A DNA stretch of 64,000 nucleotides from Lindgomyces ingoldianus (GCF_010093535.1 NW_022985162.1:2516637-2580636); one strand, 5' to 3'. Counted from the first letter of the stretch, positions 12,400 to 24,980 are shown. Notes: generated from the sequence alone by a model not told the origin. Program-made: numbers and translations.

Positions 12400-13374
12400 A
12401 GACGGCCTATTTCCAAGAGGTGTTTGGATCCCTTTCTGTACCCCTTTTTGCATCAGCGACTCGGCGCACTTGGGATTCTTAGTTTTGATGCGCTTTTAGC
12501 ATGGCGTAATTGCCAATATTGATGGGCGAAGAATGCCTGTATGGGTTAATGAATGCATGGATGTATCAGGTGGCTCTGTTACCCATTTCTTCTATCGTTA
12601 AATCGTCTTTCTGTAATTTCAGTTTTTGATGGAGCGAGGCGAGATTCCAAGCAGGCCGGGTGGGTATACAATGCGTTGGATGCATCAGCATTGGCCAGCA
12701 GACTGCCTGGTTTGGCGTCGGCCGTGGACCTATGGAGCTCGGCGTTCTTCCTTTGTCGGTTCGACTCAAAATGGAGGCTGCAGTCTCGTTATGGCAGCCA
12801 GGTTCTTGGAGGTTATTGGACAGGGTAGTAGGATAGGAACGGGATAGGGTAAGTGTGTATTATAGAGACGGCTTGGATGTGGATAAAGAAGGAATGGGGT
12901 TAATTATTCTATGTATAAATTTTGATATAAGTGTGAGGTGTGAGGGTGCTATATTAGTTGCATGTGATTGGGTGTGGATGGATGGGTGTCTTGGAGGATT
13001 AAGACTTGGCGCTTTCACACCACGGACTCACCTTATTGGGCAGTGATGGGCACATGCTCCGCCATGTTCAATGTCGACACTTGACACTTGACATCTGCCT
13101 GTCCAGGAGTGTGCTGCGCATTTCCCAGTCACACCCTCTCTCGTCTTCTAGTTATTCTATCTCGATAGCACTTGTTCTTTCGTTGTTTCAGTGCGCCCTT
13201 TCTCGCAAGACAGTTCCGGGGGTTTCTCCGTTTCACATTCCTCATTGGCCACCCCGACGCCTTTTTCTCGACGTCCTCGACGTCTCGCCCCATCTGCGGT
13301 GCCCTCCCCTTGCGGACAACATTGACTTCAGTCGTTTCTACTTGCGATAATCGGTCGCGCCTCCACCGCCGCAA
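12400..13374. other. intergenic region
   Basis: This is the 3' flank of the histidine kinase followed by the promoter of the FKBP-STIMATE gene. No coding continuity was seen. The last 200 bases before 13375 are CT-rich. AT-rich stretches near 12900-12940 may hold the upstream polyadenylation region. Confidence 0.5.
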
Positions 13375-15039
13375 ATGCGGCTCCTCGCACCCCTCGACTT
13401 TCTCCCCTTCTCCTCGCTCCTCCTCATCCTCCCCACTCTCGTCTCCGCGCAGCTCGGCATCGAGGTCACCAAAACCGTAGACTGTGCTAGGAAGACTCAG
13501 AACGGCGATATAATCAAAGTACACTACCGCGGCACGCTGCAGAGCGATGGCTCGGAATTCGACTCGAGTTACAACCGCGGTCCGCCGTTTGAGTTTACTC
13601 TGGGGAAGGGACAGGTGATACAAGGATGGGATGAAGGATTGTTGGGCATGTGTATCGGAGAGGGCAGGAAGTTGACGATCCCACCGATTCTGGGGTATGG
13701 GAATAATCAGGTTGGGAAGATTCCGCCAGGGTCGACACTGGGTGAGTGGTTGTGTGCCTGCAGTGAGGGGATTGATGGCTAACCGTGTGTTGCAGTCTTT
13801 GAAACAGAACTTATGGGCATTGAGGGCGTGGAGAAAGAGACTAGTCTTCCTCCTCCTCCTCCGCCGCCTCCAAGACCGACGATTGCTCGTCCGCCGTCAG
13901 GGGATGGCCCCGTCACAGCGATTCCACCAACGCCTGCCCTGACACCTTCGCCGGAGCCTTCATCTATCTTGTCTATCCCCGCGACTTCTGCTGCGGCAGC
14001 AGTGGAAAGCCCAATGCCGAGTTCAGACAAAGCTAGTCCGATGGAGGTAGAGGACAACGGAGAGTGTCATCTCCTAGGGTCATATGCCCTGATTGTGCAA
14101 GGCGCGCTTGGGCTATTGGCCGTCTCATCTCTAGTGTATAAGAGATGGCGTGAGACGCCACGACGGCCTATCAAAATTTGGTTCTTCGATGTGTCTAAAC
14201 AGGTCTTCGGCTCTGTTCTGCTCCATCTCGCCAACATCCTCATGTCGATGCTTTCATCCGGGACCTTTGACGTAGCTGCAAAGACCAAAGCAACACCGCA
14301 ATATGCGGGCCAAGACGATGAAGGGAAACAGCCAAACCCATGTTCCTTCTACCTCCTCAACATCACTATCGACGTAAGCACTCCCACCCCCCTCCTACTT
14401 TCCTTTCTCTAACTGTCTCAGACAACAATCGGCATCCCGATCCTAGTCTTGCTCCTCAAACTCCTCCACCGTGCATTCCTCCTCACGCCCCTCGCTAGCC
14501 CTCCGGAATCCATCCGCTCCGGCAACTACGGTCACCCACCCCGTGCTACATGGTGGCTCAAACAGTCCATCATCTACTTCCTCGGGCTCTTTGGGATGAA
14601 ACTCTGTGTCTTCATTATCTTCCAACTCCTCCCATGGATTGCATGGGTCGGCGACTGGGCGCTTCGCTGGACAGAAGGCAACGAAGCCATCCAGATCACC
14701 TTTGTCATGTTCGTCTTCCCGTTGATCATGAATGCGATCCAATACTGGATCATCGATGGGTTTATCAAAGACCCTGCCAGCGGCGAAGGGAGATATCAGG
14801 GTGTGGGAAGTGTAGACGAGGATGAGGATGATGATTCATGGTTGGAACGGCACAGGAGGAGTAGGGTGAGAGATACTGATGAGGACAGTGATGTGGATGT
14901 CGAAGCAGCAGAGACGGAACCGCTTAAGGAGGCGAATCCGACGGCAATTCCCGTGAGGGGGAGTGAGGGGAAGGGGAGGGAGTTGTATGATCCTGCGCCG
15001 GGGAGTAGTGGGAGCGAGAGTATTAGGGTGGGAAGGTAG
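13375..15039 (+). CDS. FKBP-type prolyl isomerase fused to a STIMATE/TMEM110-like membrane protein
   Basis: Exons 13375-13741, 13796-14373 and 14422-15039 give one 520-residue protein. Residues 1-25 form a signal peptide ending near VSAQ. Residues about 26-140 are an FKBP domain: [31 protein letters not shown] and VFETELM, closest to the ER-lumen FKBP2 type. A proline-rich linker follows (about 145-210). From [10 protein letters not shown] onward the protein matches the STIMATE/vacuolar membrane family (PF12400 as I recall): several hydrophobic helices, the conserved [14 protein letters not shown], and an acidic tail. FKBP2 normally ends soon after its domain with an ER-retention signal, and none is present here. 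STIMATE proteins normally stand alone. A separate STIMATE start inside the linker (an ATG near 14011 or 14041) cannot be excluded without transcript data. Confidence 0.8.
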
Positions 15040-15280
15040 GTTAGGTTGTCTCCCTAACTTTATTTTGCCACTCTTTGGATTCTTTGTGGGGATTAGATTG
15101 CGGGTGTTGGTATTAGATCGCTGGCTATCCTTGCTGCGCATGAGCTGTAAAACGTATATACACTGAGATGGCGGTTCAATTCTTATAGTTATCGATTCCT
15201 CTGTCCGGCGTGAATCAAGGCGTTCATATTCTTGATTATGCACTCCAACGCCCTATTCATCCATCTGTCTCTAGAAATTG

Positions 15281-18200
15281 CTACTTGGTCATTGTTTTCG
15301 CGGCTTGCACCTTCACCCCAATATCCCTAGCCAAATAAATCTGGCCATACAAATCCGTAACCTCGACAAACACTCTCAGAGCCTGCATCACATCCCCATC
15401 AACCACTTTCCCGAGTTCCTGCATCCCTTGCTCTAGACAACGCCGCTCGTAATCTGCGACTTTTAATAACTCTGCTTTGCGTACAGCGTCCAAGTTAGCC
15501 CCACCCACATCCTCGATATTCTCTTCAAGTTCCTCCCCAGCTCTAGCTTCAGCTCTGGCCTCTTTCGCCACCAAGACAAGGGAAGTGAACTCGCCAAAAT
15601 CAACACTGTTAAGATTACCCTCAAGCCAGTCGCGAGCGACGGACCCAATGTCGTTGTGCTGGCGACACATAATCGCCAAATGTCTACACATAGATTGGAC
15701 AAGGTATCTCGGGAGTCCGGAGGCTAGGAATAGGGTTCCGGGGAATGGGAGTAGGCATAGGTAGAAGGTGAAGGAGAAGGGACAGGAGGTGGTGTTAGAG
15801 CCGGTTGTGTGGATCCAGGTGTGGTAGGGTTGGGGTAAGAGTGGAGGAATAGAGGGAGATGTAGCAGTTTCTGAAGGAGCTGTTTGGAAGGCGGAGAAGA
15901 ATTCTTGAGACTGGCTGATGTGCGTTATGTGGCTTAGGAGAAAGATTTCGAGTTCTTGGATGAGCCAGCTGCGGAGCCAGGTAGGGGAAGACGCTACGCG
16001 CGGATGGGTGAGGATGTGGGATGTGAAGTTTGTGAGGGTGGATCTGACGTCTTTTCGGGCTTTGGACTTGGTATGGTCCACATTGGATTTCTCGTGAGTG
16101 TCTTCGCCTTCCAAGTTGATGGGAAAGCTATTCGTAACGGCCCCCGGAGTCCCCTGTTCCGTTTTCTTCATCTTCCAACCCACTCCCTCCATGTCCCCCT
16201 CGTGCTCCTCTTCAAACCCCCTCTTCTTCCCCGTTGTCCCTTCCCATATTCCACTCCTACAAACCTCCCTAACAACACCTCTAACCCAATCCAAATCCCT
16301 GTGCATCTCTCCTCCCACAACGGCTTCCATGAACTCATCAATCTGATACATCAACAACGAAAACCTCATCATCTCCCACTGTATTTGCAACCCCAGTCTC
16401 GATCCTCCACCTGAAATCGCAATCCATGTAAACGGAATATACTGCAAATATTTATCCTCACTCACATTCTTCCGCGCAAAAATATCGAAGCGGTGTTTTG
16501 ATAGTGCAGGGACGAAAAGAGAGGCTTGCAGGAGCCAGAGGGAAATTTTGTAGGATGGAAGGGAGGAGAATGGGGGGAGACAAGAAAAGAATGATTGAAA
16601 GGCCGAGAGTTTCTTTTGGGGGATGGAGATGAGGGACGAGATTTTGAGGCTGGGGGTGTCGGTTGGGGATGATGTGGGGGAGATCTTGGTTGCGGAGAGG
16701 CAGTAGGCGAAGGAGAGGTTGGAGGAGGAGTAGGCGACTTTCTCAATCCAGAGGTAGGAGCCTTTTGTCCAATTGGAACGTTTTTGGTGGAGATATTCCT
16801 GGCCTTTTGATATCCGCGAGAGGATTTCTGGTTGGTGGGATTGGATCCATGATAATTGGAGCAAGGCGCGTAAAGTTAGAATTGCGTAGGCTGTGACTTC
16901 ATGTTCATGAGCCCAGGAGCCATCTTCTTCTTGCCTATCCAAAGTTCGAAGTAGGATGTCGAGGATGACGACCGGGATCTGTTGGTGAATGAGGAGAAAA
17001 GGTATCTTGCCGTCCTCGAGTTGGTCTGACCCCCAGCGAGATAGAAATAGGGCGAAAGATTTTGCCAACAGCATCATTGAGTAGTGCTCCGAAACATTCC
17101 ATTTATCTTTGGTTTTGTTTGTGTACCAAGAATCAGCGAGAAATTGGGTGCATTTGACAATTTCGCGAGTATGCTCGAAAGAATCGGCACGCCGCAGGAG
17201 ACAGAGACTGACGTTGCAGTTTGCGCTGAAGCTGTGGTTCCGTTCCCCGCTGTAAGTACGAAACCAAGTTGGGCCTTCAAACTCAGAGAGCATTTGGTCA
17301 ACACTGGTGGGTCGTCCAAGGAGACCAAGCGCTGAGATTGTCATTGCGGTATCGTCAGCGTCAGGGAGGCAGTCTGGAGCAAATCCAACAAGAAAGTTTT
17401 CCTTCGTGAACGTGCTCTCAAGCTCATCCCCAAGTTTGGTTAGAGATTCTTCGCCTAGGTCCTCTCGAGTGTATCCAGATTCCAGGAGGGAAACGATAGT
17501 CTGAAGTCATTAGCATCAAGTCCTAAGCATCCGTAGAGAACTTTTCGCTTACCCAGGTAATCTCAAATATGCTTGTTGGAAATGCGCTCGGTACGCCTCT
17601 ACTCACCCCTGCTACGGCACACTGCTCCACTACCTTTTGTAAATACTCTTCAGCTTGAGGATCCCACTCAGGTGCGTACATCAAATATGCAGCAGTCGAA
17701 GACGGGGAGCCCAACATAGCCCCATAGTTCGACTTCTGATGCTTGACGGTACTGTAGTCTAGAATGCCAGCAAAGCCTTCGAGAGAGTGGAGCAATGTTG
17801 ATTGTGTGTTTCCGAGGAGCTTTGGTTTTAGCTTCGAGAGTTTGCACTCACACATAGATAATAATCGGTTCCGCTCCGGGAAGTCCATTTTCACTCCCTG
17901 GGACTCAAGGAGAAGAAGAAGGGCAGGAATAATGATTTCAAACCCCACCCGATCGCAAGACGAGATATCCCAAGCTTGCAACATATCTCGAAGTGCAGTC
18001 TCTGCCCGAGAAGATCGAGATATGAGGTTTGAGTCTGGGATGAGAAGTGATTTGGCTTTTGTTTGAAGCGCAAGAAGCCCGGCCATCGTGTTCATGATCC
18101 CGTCGAGCGGGCACGAATAGGACTCCCAGCTTCCATCATTCTGCTGCGTGTCTAGAAGATATTGGAAGCATTGAGGAAAGAGGGAGTCACCCTCTTTGGA

Positions 18201-18329
18201 TACCATAGAGAGCCATGCTGTGTCGTAGATTGAGGGGGAGAACGAACTCAGTCCTAGGGGATCCTGAAGTCCAATTGCCAGGTGGTGAACGAGTTCTCGT
18301 GCTTCTCTTTCGATCGCGTTGGCCGTCAT
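15281..18329 (-). CDS. bifunctional diterpene synthase (copalyl diphosphate synthase / kaurene synthase type)
   Basis: Two exons, 17553-18329 and 15281-17500, make a 998-residue protein, close to the roughly 950 of fungal CPS/KS enzymes. The N-terminus carries SPSIYDTAWLSMV, typical of the class II fold. The class II acid motif DADD is at residues 306-309, for protonation of geranylgeranyl diphosphate. The class I site has DEFME at about 647-651 in the aspartate-rich position, and a metal-binding NDIGSVARD followed by LEGNLNSVDF. Both active sites therefore look intact, with no frameshift. Known relatives make ent-kaurene, aphidicolanol or related tetracycles; the product here cannot be read from sequence. 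The exon junction is clean: EITW, GTAAGC intron, then TIVSLLESG. The gene is convergent with the FKBP-STIMATE gene and heads the metabolite cluster. Confidence 0.9.
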
Positions 18330-20593
18330 GATTGCAATGTAACAGATGTACTTGAGATCATCCTTCGAAGGAAGTTACCTTTGTAGACAGTAACTGAGGA
18401 TGGCGGAACATTCGTCCGGCCGTCTTTCTCCATACCTGACTCCCTGGCCTTAGTATCATTTGTGGCGTTGCTACGGCTAGGTAACTTCGCCTCGTTAGTT
18501 TCAATTGTGATACACATCCTAAATGATAAGTCCCCGTAGCTCAAGCTGTTCTGCTCAGCCTCGAGTGCCCATTCTACGATATGGTCAGATTTTCTGATGT
18601 TGGATACCAATCAAGGCTGAGCATCCCCATTCCCGAATCTCCGCAGGTAGACTCTAGAGGGGTTCGGCGCTGAATCGGAAATCTCTTATGTCTCTCCGAT
18701 TGTACAGGGTACGTAAGAGTTTCTGTAAGAAGCGCCAGGAAGCCTTCGTTTCAGTTTATAGTGAAAGAGGTGAGGGAGAATGCCGTTCACTCCTTCCCTG
18801 TCCGTAGTGATGTAGGTGTGGCCAAGGATCTTGCGAGCCTCCCCTCTTCTACAGCTGAAAGTAGCAAACTATGCGGCTGCGATGCCGGCGAAATGAAGTC
18901 TTCCCCCATTCTCATTGGCACTGTCTCGATCAGTGAATGCAAGGCCGCCGAGCCAGTGGCTGTGTGCCCTACGGGGTTAATGGTAGAGAAAACAACCTGA
19001 GCGCAAAGCATGAAGCAGACCTCCGAAAGATCCCAAAAGCGACCGTAAGCCTCAACGAAATCTTACTCTGGGCAGCCCGCTGATAAACTCCCCAGCCATC
19101 GATGATACCGTAACACTATCATGAAATACCGCATGCGGCTAGCGTACCTCAGAGTGGCCCACGCGGTCCTCCAAGTCGTACGCTGTCTACTGTGGGACGC
19201 CTTGAGCCGGGAAATGAATACGAATATGCGTTCTTCTGGCAGTAATGCTACGCGAATTTTCAAACGATATCTGCGAAGTCGTATTGGAAACCCGATGCAA
19301 GGCAAAGCGATGCGGGAAGGATTCGAGGGATTGCAGAGCCAGCCTTTGTGGGGTCTCGTATCGCCCACAGCAAGCAACTACCCTATCTCGACGCCGCAGC
19401 ATTGACTTGTGGGGTTGATTGGCCCAATGGCCACGACAGAAGTAGGGATTTGCCCTGGAAGTGCAATACCCTGCTAGTTAAATTTTGCTCTTGTCGGTCT
19501 TATCCCTGCAAATAACCCATGACGATGCTCAACAAGAAGAAACCGACTTTGTCAGCGGCACATTGGCTCCACAGTCAGCGCTCCACCCTTGTTTCCGAGA
19601 AAGAGGCTGCAGCTGAAGCTGGATGGAAACAGGAAAGCCGTCCACATTTTGGATACCCTGCCAATCGGATCTTGTGACATGATCTCCGACACTAATTCCC
19701 TCCTCAGGTCAGCTTCAACTCCTCCGGCGGAAACAGTGAGTGGAGAATGCTAGTCGCTGACCTTGATATCAAGGATGTAGGGGTTGAGTCGGAGTCGGAT
19801 CGCCGAATCGTAGATCATGATCCCACGTCTCCATCCACCCTCTTCAGGAGGCGCTGCAACGAACCTGGTCATTTCTATTCCTGAATCATCTTGCAACCGT
19901 TGGGCCGGACATATCAAATCCAAACCCAAAAAGACCCATTAGCGGCACTATCTCCTCGCATTCGGCTCGAGCAAAGAGCTGAATTGTTTGACTGAAGCTC
20001 CCTGTGGCAAGAACTAGCCTCTTCTCTCGATTTAGAACTGCTATAAGCGCCAAAATGATCGACAGAACAGAGCTCGGATACGCCGCACCCGAGGCCATTT
20101 CCTAAGGTTTCGCACTAGAAACGCCTCTGCCGTCCGTCTCCCGTGCGAAACACAAGAGGATGAACGTTGGGGCAGTGTCGATATTGTGGGGGAAATTAGT
20201 TTCGATGTCCCATGACCGAAACCACCTCGCTTTGGCGATCATGAGATTGCGAAGAGTGTTCGTTTCAACACACTATCCCCGAGGCCACTTCCGACGCACC
20301 TATACGAGCGCCTTCCGATGCTCCTATCCGACCGCCTCACGTGTTGAACAGGGGGTTGAATCATTGACACTGTGATGGTGTGGATAAGAATTAGGTTTTG
20401 AGACAGTGTGCTGTGGGCAACGTATCCTGAATGTATGCTACACGAAGGGGAGGCATCGCAATTGCAAGAGATATTCCGACTTTAACTCCGTCCAAAAAGA
20501 GCTGATAGCGTTTGTATTCCATTTCTTACACAAGTCAAAGCGATGGAGGAAGAGAAGTAGCGTATTCAATGTCATCGCAACCCTTCTTTGCCA
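18330..20593. other. gap in the cluster with coding-like debris on the minus strand
   Basis: These 2.26 kb between the diterpene synthase and the MFS gene contain no intact gene. Two minus-strand blocks read like protein. One, about 18787-19040, includes FWDLSEVCFMLC and ends in a stop. The other, about 19750-19940, includes PPEEGGWRRGIMIYD and ends LDIKVSD-stop. They cannot be joined to each other or to starts by plausible introns. They may be remains of one or two lost cluster genes. The family was not recognised. The rest includes the synthase promoter near 18330-18700. Confidence 0.4.
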
Positions 20594-22500
20594 TCAAACC
20601 TCTTCTTTGCCACCAGTATTTTCCTCTACTTTCTCGGCTTCCGGTTTCTTAATCCAAATCCACTTACAACCTAGTACTAGAATGAAAGAAATCACAGGCG
20701 CAGCGGCAGGAATGTACTAAATACTCGTTAGCTATGTGTCTTATAGGGGTCTTAGAGTTAGGTGCGTACGAAGACTTGCGTAACAGCTTTGCTATACGCG
20801 TTCAGAACAACCGGAAGATCTTGGGCGCTGACTACCTCTCGAACTTGAGTCGCGCCAACTGAGATAACGTCTTTGACAACCTTTTCAGAGACGACTTGCG
20901 AGAGGTCATTCATAAGGCGTTCTTGAAAAACGGCTTGACCCACCGCAAGGAAGACGGCGCAGCTTGCTGATATCCCGAATAGTAACGTTGTGGCTCCGAT
21001 GGGAACTAGGTCCTGGGGAAGAGAAGCTTGCGTGCCTAGATGTGCCTATGAGACCGCGTTAGATGAAGCTTAAAGTTCGGACAAGTTTCACTGACCATAT
21101 TGATAATGAGGGAATATCCAATACCACCAAAGATCTGATATCCAATCCAATATCCCGAAGAGATGCCAGGATGCAACGTAGTGAGTAGTCCTCCTCCGAG
21201 ACACACCATAGATTCACCAAAGATCAAAAATGGATTCCAAATCCCCAGCTGTTGCGCCATCCCAGCTCCAATTACTGAAGTCAAGACATCTGAAAGAACA
21301 GTTGGGAGATATCGAACACCGCTGGTCGTAGGAGATACGCTTTGAACAGCTTGGAACCAAATGGGAAGCCAGTAGATAACGGTCTGAAAGGGCCCATTAG
21401 AGAAGAGCGAAGACGAGAAAATGAGCGCTGCGTTCCGGTTTGCAAAAAGTCGCGGTGGAATCAGTGCGTCGTCTTCCATGTACAAAACCCAGGCAACAAA
21501 GAGAGAAATGACAACCCCGGAGCCAACGAAGAGGCCAATAATCTGAGATGATTTCCAAGGATAGGTGGATCCTGGACCCCCAAGTTGAAGGGCGAGAAGA
21601 AGCATCGTCACAGCTCCAGCGAATAATGTGAATCCAATGCCATCCATTTTTCTAAGTTTCTGAAATATTGAGCTGCTCTCCGAGATGGTATGTTTAATCC
21701 TGCAGAAGAGGAAAACCACAAGTGCAGAGAAGCCGCCAATTGGAAGGTTGATATAAAAGCACCACCTCCAAGTGACATGCTGGGTGAGTGCACCACCAAG
21801 GACAGGTCCCACGATACTCGCAATGATGAAAGTTGAGTTCATCGTTCCAGTCCAGATTGCTCGTTTGTGTAGCGGTATAACCGTGGTTAGGATAACGAGG
21901 CCTCCTGCAAAAATTCCAGAAGCTCCAAGGCCAGCGATTGCTCTCCCCACAATGAGCGCACCGGAGGATGGCGCGAGGGCGCAGACTAGACTTCCGACCT
22001 CGAATAGGGCGACGTAAAGCAGATATATAAAGGTCTGTGGAAATAGTGTGAAGGCTTTACCCGCAAGAGGCTGGCTCGCACAGCTGGAGTAAAGCATTAA
22101 TACTGATCCTTCTTGTATATGAACATGTCTGAGAGTAAGCCTTACAGTGCGATGTAAAATGCAGATCCATACCATCCAACATCTCCAATTGAGTTAAATT
22201 CACTCGTAATAGTCGGAACGGCAGTAGCAATTAAGTTGAAGTCCTAAATGTTGTAAGCTGCTTCTGCTTTCAACAGCTGAAAGGGACATATCCTACCAAT
22301 CCAACTAGGAAAGTGCAAAGACAGAGACCAGTGTGAAGAAGCAAAAGCTTGGTTCCCATTATTTCGTTCTCGGGGTTAATAGTTTCTCCCTTCTTGACAT
22401 CTTGAGTCGCATTCTCTTGCGCATTCTTCTCGTGTTGCGGCAAAGGTTGCAAGTCGCTGCTAGAACCCTTCTCCGACATGAACGAATTTTGAACGCTCAT
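20594..22500 (-). CDS. MFS transporter, DHA14 drug:H+ antiporter family
   Basis: Five exons (22297-22500, 22146-22243, 21096-22083, 20770-21045, 20594-20716) give 562 residues, right for a 14-helix transporter. The cytoplasmic N-terminus is hydrophilic and acidic, and helix 1 begins near [11 protein letters not shown]. The family motifs are clear: [12 protein letters not shown] with the following [10 protein letters not shown], an [15 protein letters not shown] helix 4, and motif C as [10 protein letters not shown] next to [14 protein letters not shown] simple reading of the fourth exon would stop at 20758. A GTACGC donor there, with an acceptor at 20717, adds 40 residues ending in a Glu/Lys-rich tail. 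The start at 22500 is preferred, though the frame stays open upstream to an ATG at 22662. By position it is probably the exporter of the cluster product or a self-protection pump. Confidence 0.88.
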
Positions 22501-23142
22501 TTCGACTTTGTGAGTGTGAGGATTGAAAAGATCGACCGAGTGCAAGTTTTTGAATTCGCGTGCGCACACGATTGATTGTCTCCTATTGGAATCGCATTTG
22601 TTAAGGGGCGTAGTGTGAAATGCGTCTACCTCGCTCCTTGCGGCGAGGCAGATCACACTCACAATCTAAGATAGATTTGTGATCCCTAGGATTCCCATTG
22701 CCGCTGACTCTTGTCGTATCAACCGGCATTTGAAGGGTAGTGCGCAAAACTGTGTGGCTGGTTCCGCCATCGCGGACCATCCTTAGCTAGCATGCATGGC
22801 TACTGCATGGTCTTACAGGGTGTAGACGTTTCCACAAACATGGGATCGCTACCGCTTATGCCGTCCAGTGCAGCTCAACTGCATTTTCCGGCGTAGTCAG
22901 CTCGAAGGACATTCATCCTAGTGTGTGGGCAGCCTTTTAGGGAAAAAAAGCAATCGGAGTCCACTGCAACGCCGGAGATCCCCTGGCCTGCTTGGATGCT
23001 GGGCGGTTCGGGTATCAAAGGTCTGTTCTTATTTGAAATGGCGAACGTTGTTCGACATGTCTGAGATCAAACCCGATTCGGATACTTGAGGCAAGCCTCC
23101 TCTCGTCATCTTCAGCACGACACCGGGTTATCGCACACCATC
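22501..23142. promoter_or_regulatory. shared divergent promoter region (MFS / SAT4-like gene)
   Basis: This 642-base stretch separates two genes transcribed outward, so it must contain both promoters. I see no gene in it. The first 160 bases are open in the frame of the MFS gene, so part may be leader or an alternative N-terminus. No specific regulator site could be assigned with confidence. Confidence 0.5.
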
Positions 23143-24420
23143 ATGGCGGACGCAGTCGTTGTTCAGCGTGTACCTTCTCTTGTGACCACGAGTGTTGTCG
23201 TGGTTTCTGCCGTTTTCCCGTTGCTCTCTCTCATCACGATCTTGTTCCGGTACAAGGCTCGAAGAGTCGCTCGTCTCCAACTACAATCTGATGATTGGTG
23301 GATTGTCATATCATGGGCAAGCATTCCTGTTACTGCAAAAATGATGTTGTGGCTAACGACCAGAAGTTTCTTACAATACCCCTCAGTATTAACGTCTGGA
23401 CGTTCGGGTCTATAATGGGAATCGACTACTACAAAATCGATCCAATGAAAGGGACCCAGAAATCATTGATGGTACAAGAAAAGAAACCTGGGCAACCGAA
23501 TTTGAGTGACTGACCAAGCCAGTGCATCTTGATCTCTAGTACAATTCTCCAGCCCGCGTTAGCCTCCGTGAAGATCTCAGTCCTCTTGTTCTACAAGAGA
23601 ATCTTCTCCAAAGGCTCCACAACGTTTGGAATTGTAGCTTGGGTTGGGATCGTTGTCGTGGGTTGTTGGGGCATTATCTTCTTTTTCGTTAGTAGAGCCT
23701 TCCACCTAGAGTTTCATGAGCTTACAAGAAGGAGATGATTCTACTTTGCGGCAACCCAGTGTCAACAGCATGGACCGGGGTAGGAACTTTCCGCTACGAC
23801 GCCGTTCAGCTCGGATACGCCCAAAGCGGGACTAGCATTGCTCTTGACTTCGTGGTCCTCGCATATCCTCTTCCAGTCATTTTTGGGCTCCATATGGATG
23901 CAAAACGAAAGATCGCGGTAATGTTCATCTTCTGGCTTGGTGCTTTGTAAGTTGATTTCTAGAAGTCCTTGATGAATTATTTACTGAATGACATGAAGCT
24001 GCGCTGTAGCGGCAATCACTCGCTTGGTCTTACTTAGGGAGTCCTTAGAGTTAGTCGCGCAATCGAAGGGCTTCGAAGCCGTCTGTAAGTCGTCCGTTGC
24101 TTTGAGATGCAAGACTAACCACACCAGACAACCAAGCCAAACAATTCTGCTTCATGATCCTCGAACCCAACTGTTCCATCATTGCGGCCTGTCTCCCTTG
24201 CTATGGGCCTCTCTTCGCCCACGGTCGAGGCATGGAGTCCATACTTCGCAGCGTGCGTTCCGTATTCTCTCTCCGTAGCCGCTCCTCTCCACATGGTTCC
24301 GACAACTCACGAAACTGGACCCCGGGACAGCCAAAGGTCTCTGATGTAGACGGAAGTGAGTCGCAAGCTGAGCTTACCAACACTCCGGAGATCAATCTAA
24401 CCCATGTTTCGAAGGCATAG
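23143..24420 (+). CDS. SAT4/rhodopsin-domain integral membrane protein
   Basis: This is a fungal seven-helix protein of the large SAT4 or 'rhodopsin domain' family, often found in secreted-metabolite and host-interaction loci; its biochemical role is not established. The exon chain is 23143-23316, 23364-23471, 23523 to about 23686, then three more ending at 24420. Family marks are QSDDWWIVISW after helix 1, GIDYYKIDP, KISVLLFYKRIF, LCGNPVSTAWTG, LDFVVLAYPLPVI and a C-terminal helix with FMILEPNCSIIAACLPCYGPL. The hydrophilic Ser-rich tail ends at HVSKA. Intron 1 (23317-23363) would use a GC donor (GGGCAAGC); with it the frame and family alignment are restored. It lies divergent to the MFS gene and upstream of the methyltransferase. 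Confidence 0.8.
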
Positions 24421-24980
24421 CGCTTATTAGTTCCGAGGGTATCTCGCAGCATACTAATGAGGAGCACGGGGGACGTGATTTGCAGGAGATTCGCGTTACG
24501 AAGGGATATCAAGTCAGAACGGAGTCAAAAAGAGTGAATTGAACTTGTAGATGTATTGTAGAGTGGAGATTCGGTCTGAGAAATGAGAAATGAGAAATGA
24601 GTGTGGTTGGTGGTTGAACGGGTTCATGAATCATGAGTTAGTCTAACATGATTTCATCTAGCTCGTGACTTAGCATACTCGTAAAATGCACACTCTTCTA
24701 ATGAGACCCTTTTTTTTTTTTTTGAAACAATCTCATCGCCCTCAAGTGATGCTTCAGCAAGCCATAAGGTTTTCCGTATCCATTCAACAGAACTCCTGGC
24801 CGTACCCCGGTGTCGCCGAGGCAGCCTCTGGCTGTCAAGAGAACATCCCTGCAAAGTAAGACATAAGTACCTTAACCGGCTTGTACTTGTACCATTCACT
24901 CCCTTTGATCCCAGCTCAGAGTTTAAATCTCAACTTACTTTTCTTGACCTTTCATAACTGCAAACTCGAGTCCTTAAGCA
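24421..24980. other. intergenic region with simple repeats
   Basis: This 560-base gap before the methyltransferase gene contains three copies of the 7-base unit GAGAAAT at 24578-24601 and a run of 14 T at 24710-24723. It also holds the methyltransferase promoter. No gene was recognised. Confidence 0.6.

Noticed and set aside
15956..16896. Plus-strand open frames up to 152 codons opposite the diterpene synthase
   Set aside because: They are antisense shadows of a gene with clear catalytic motifs on the minus strand.
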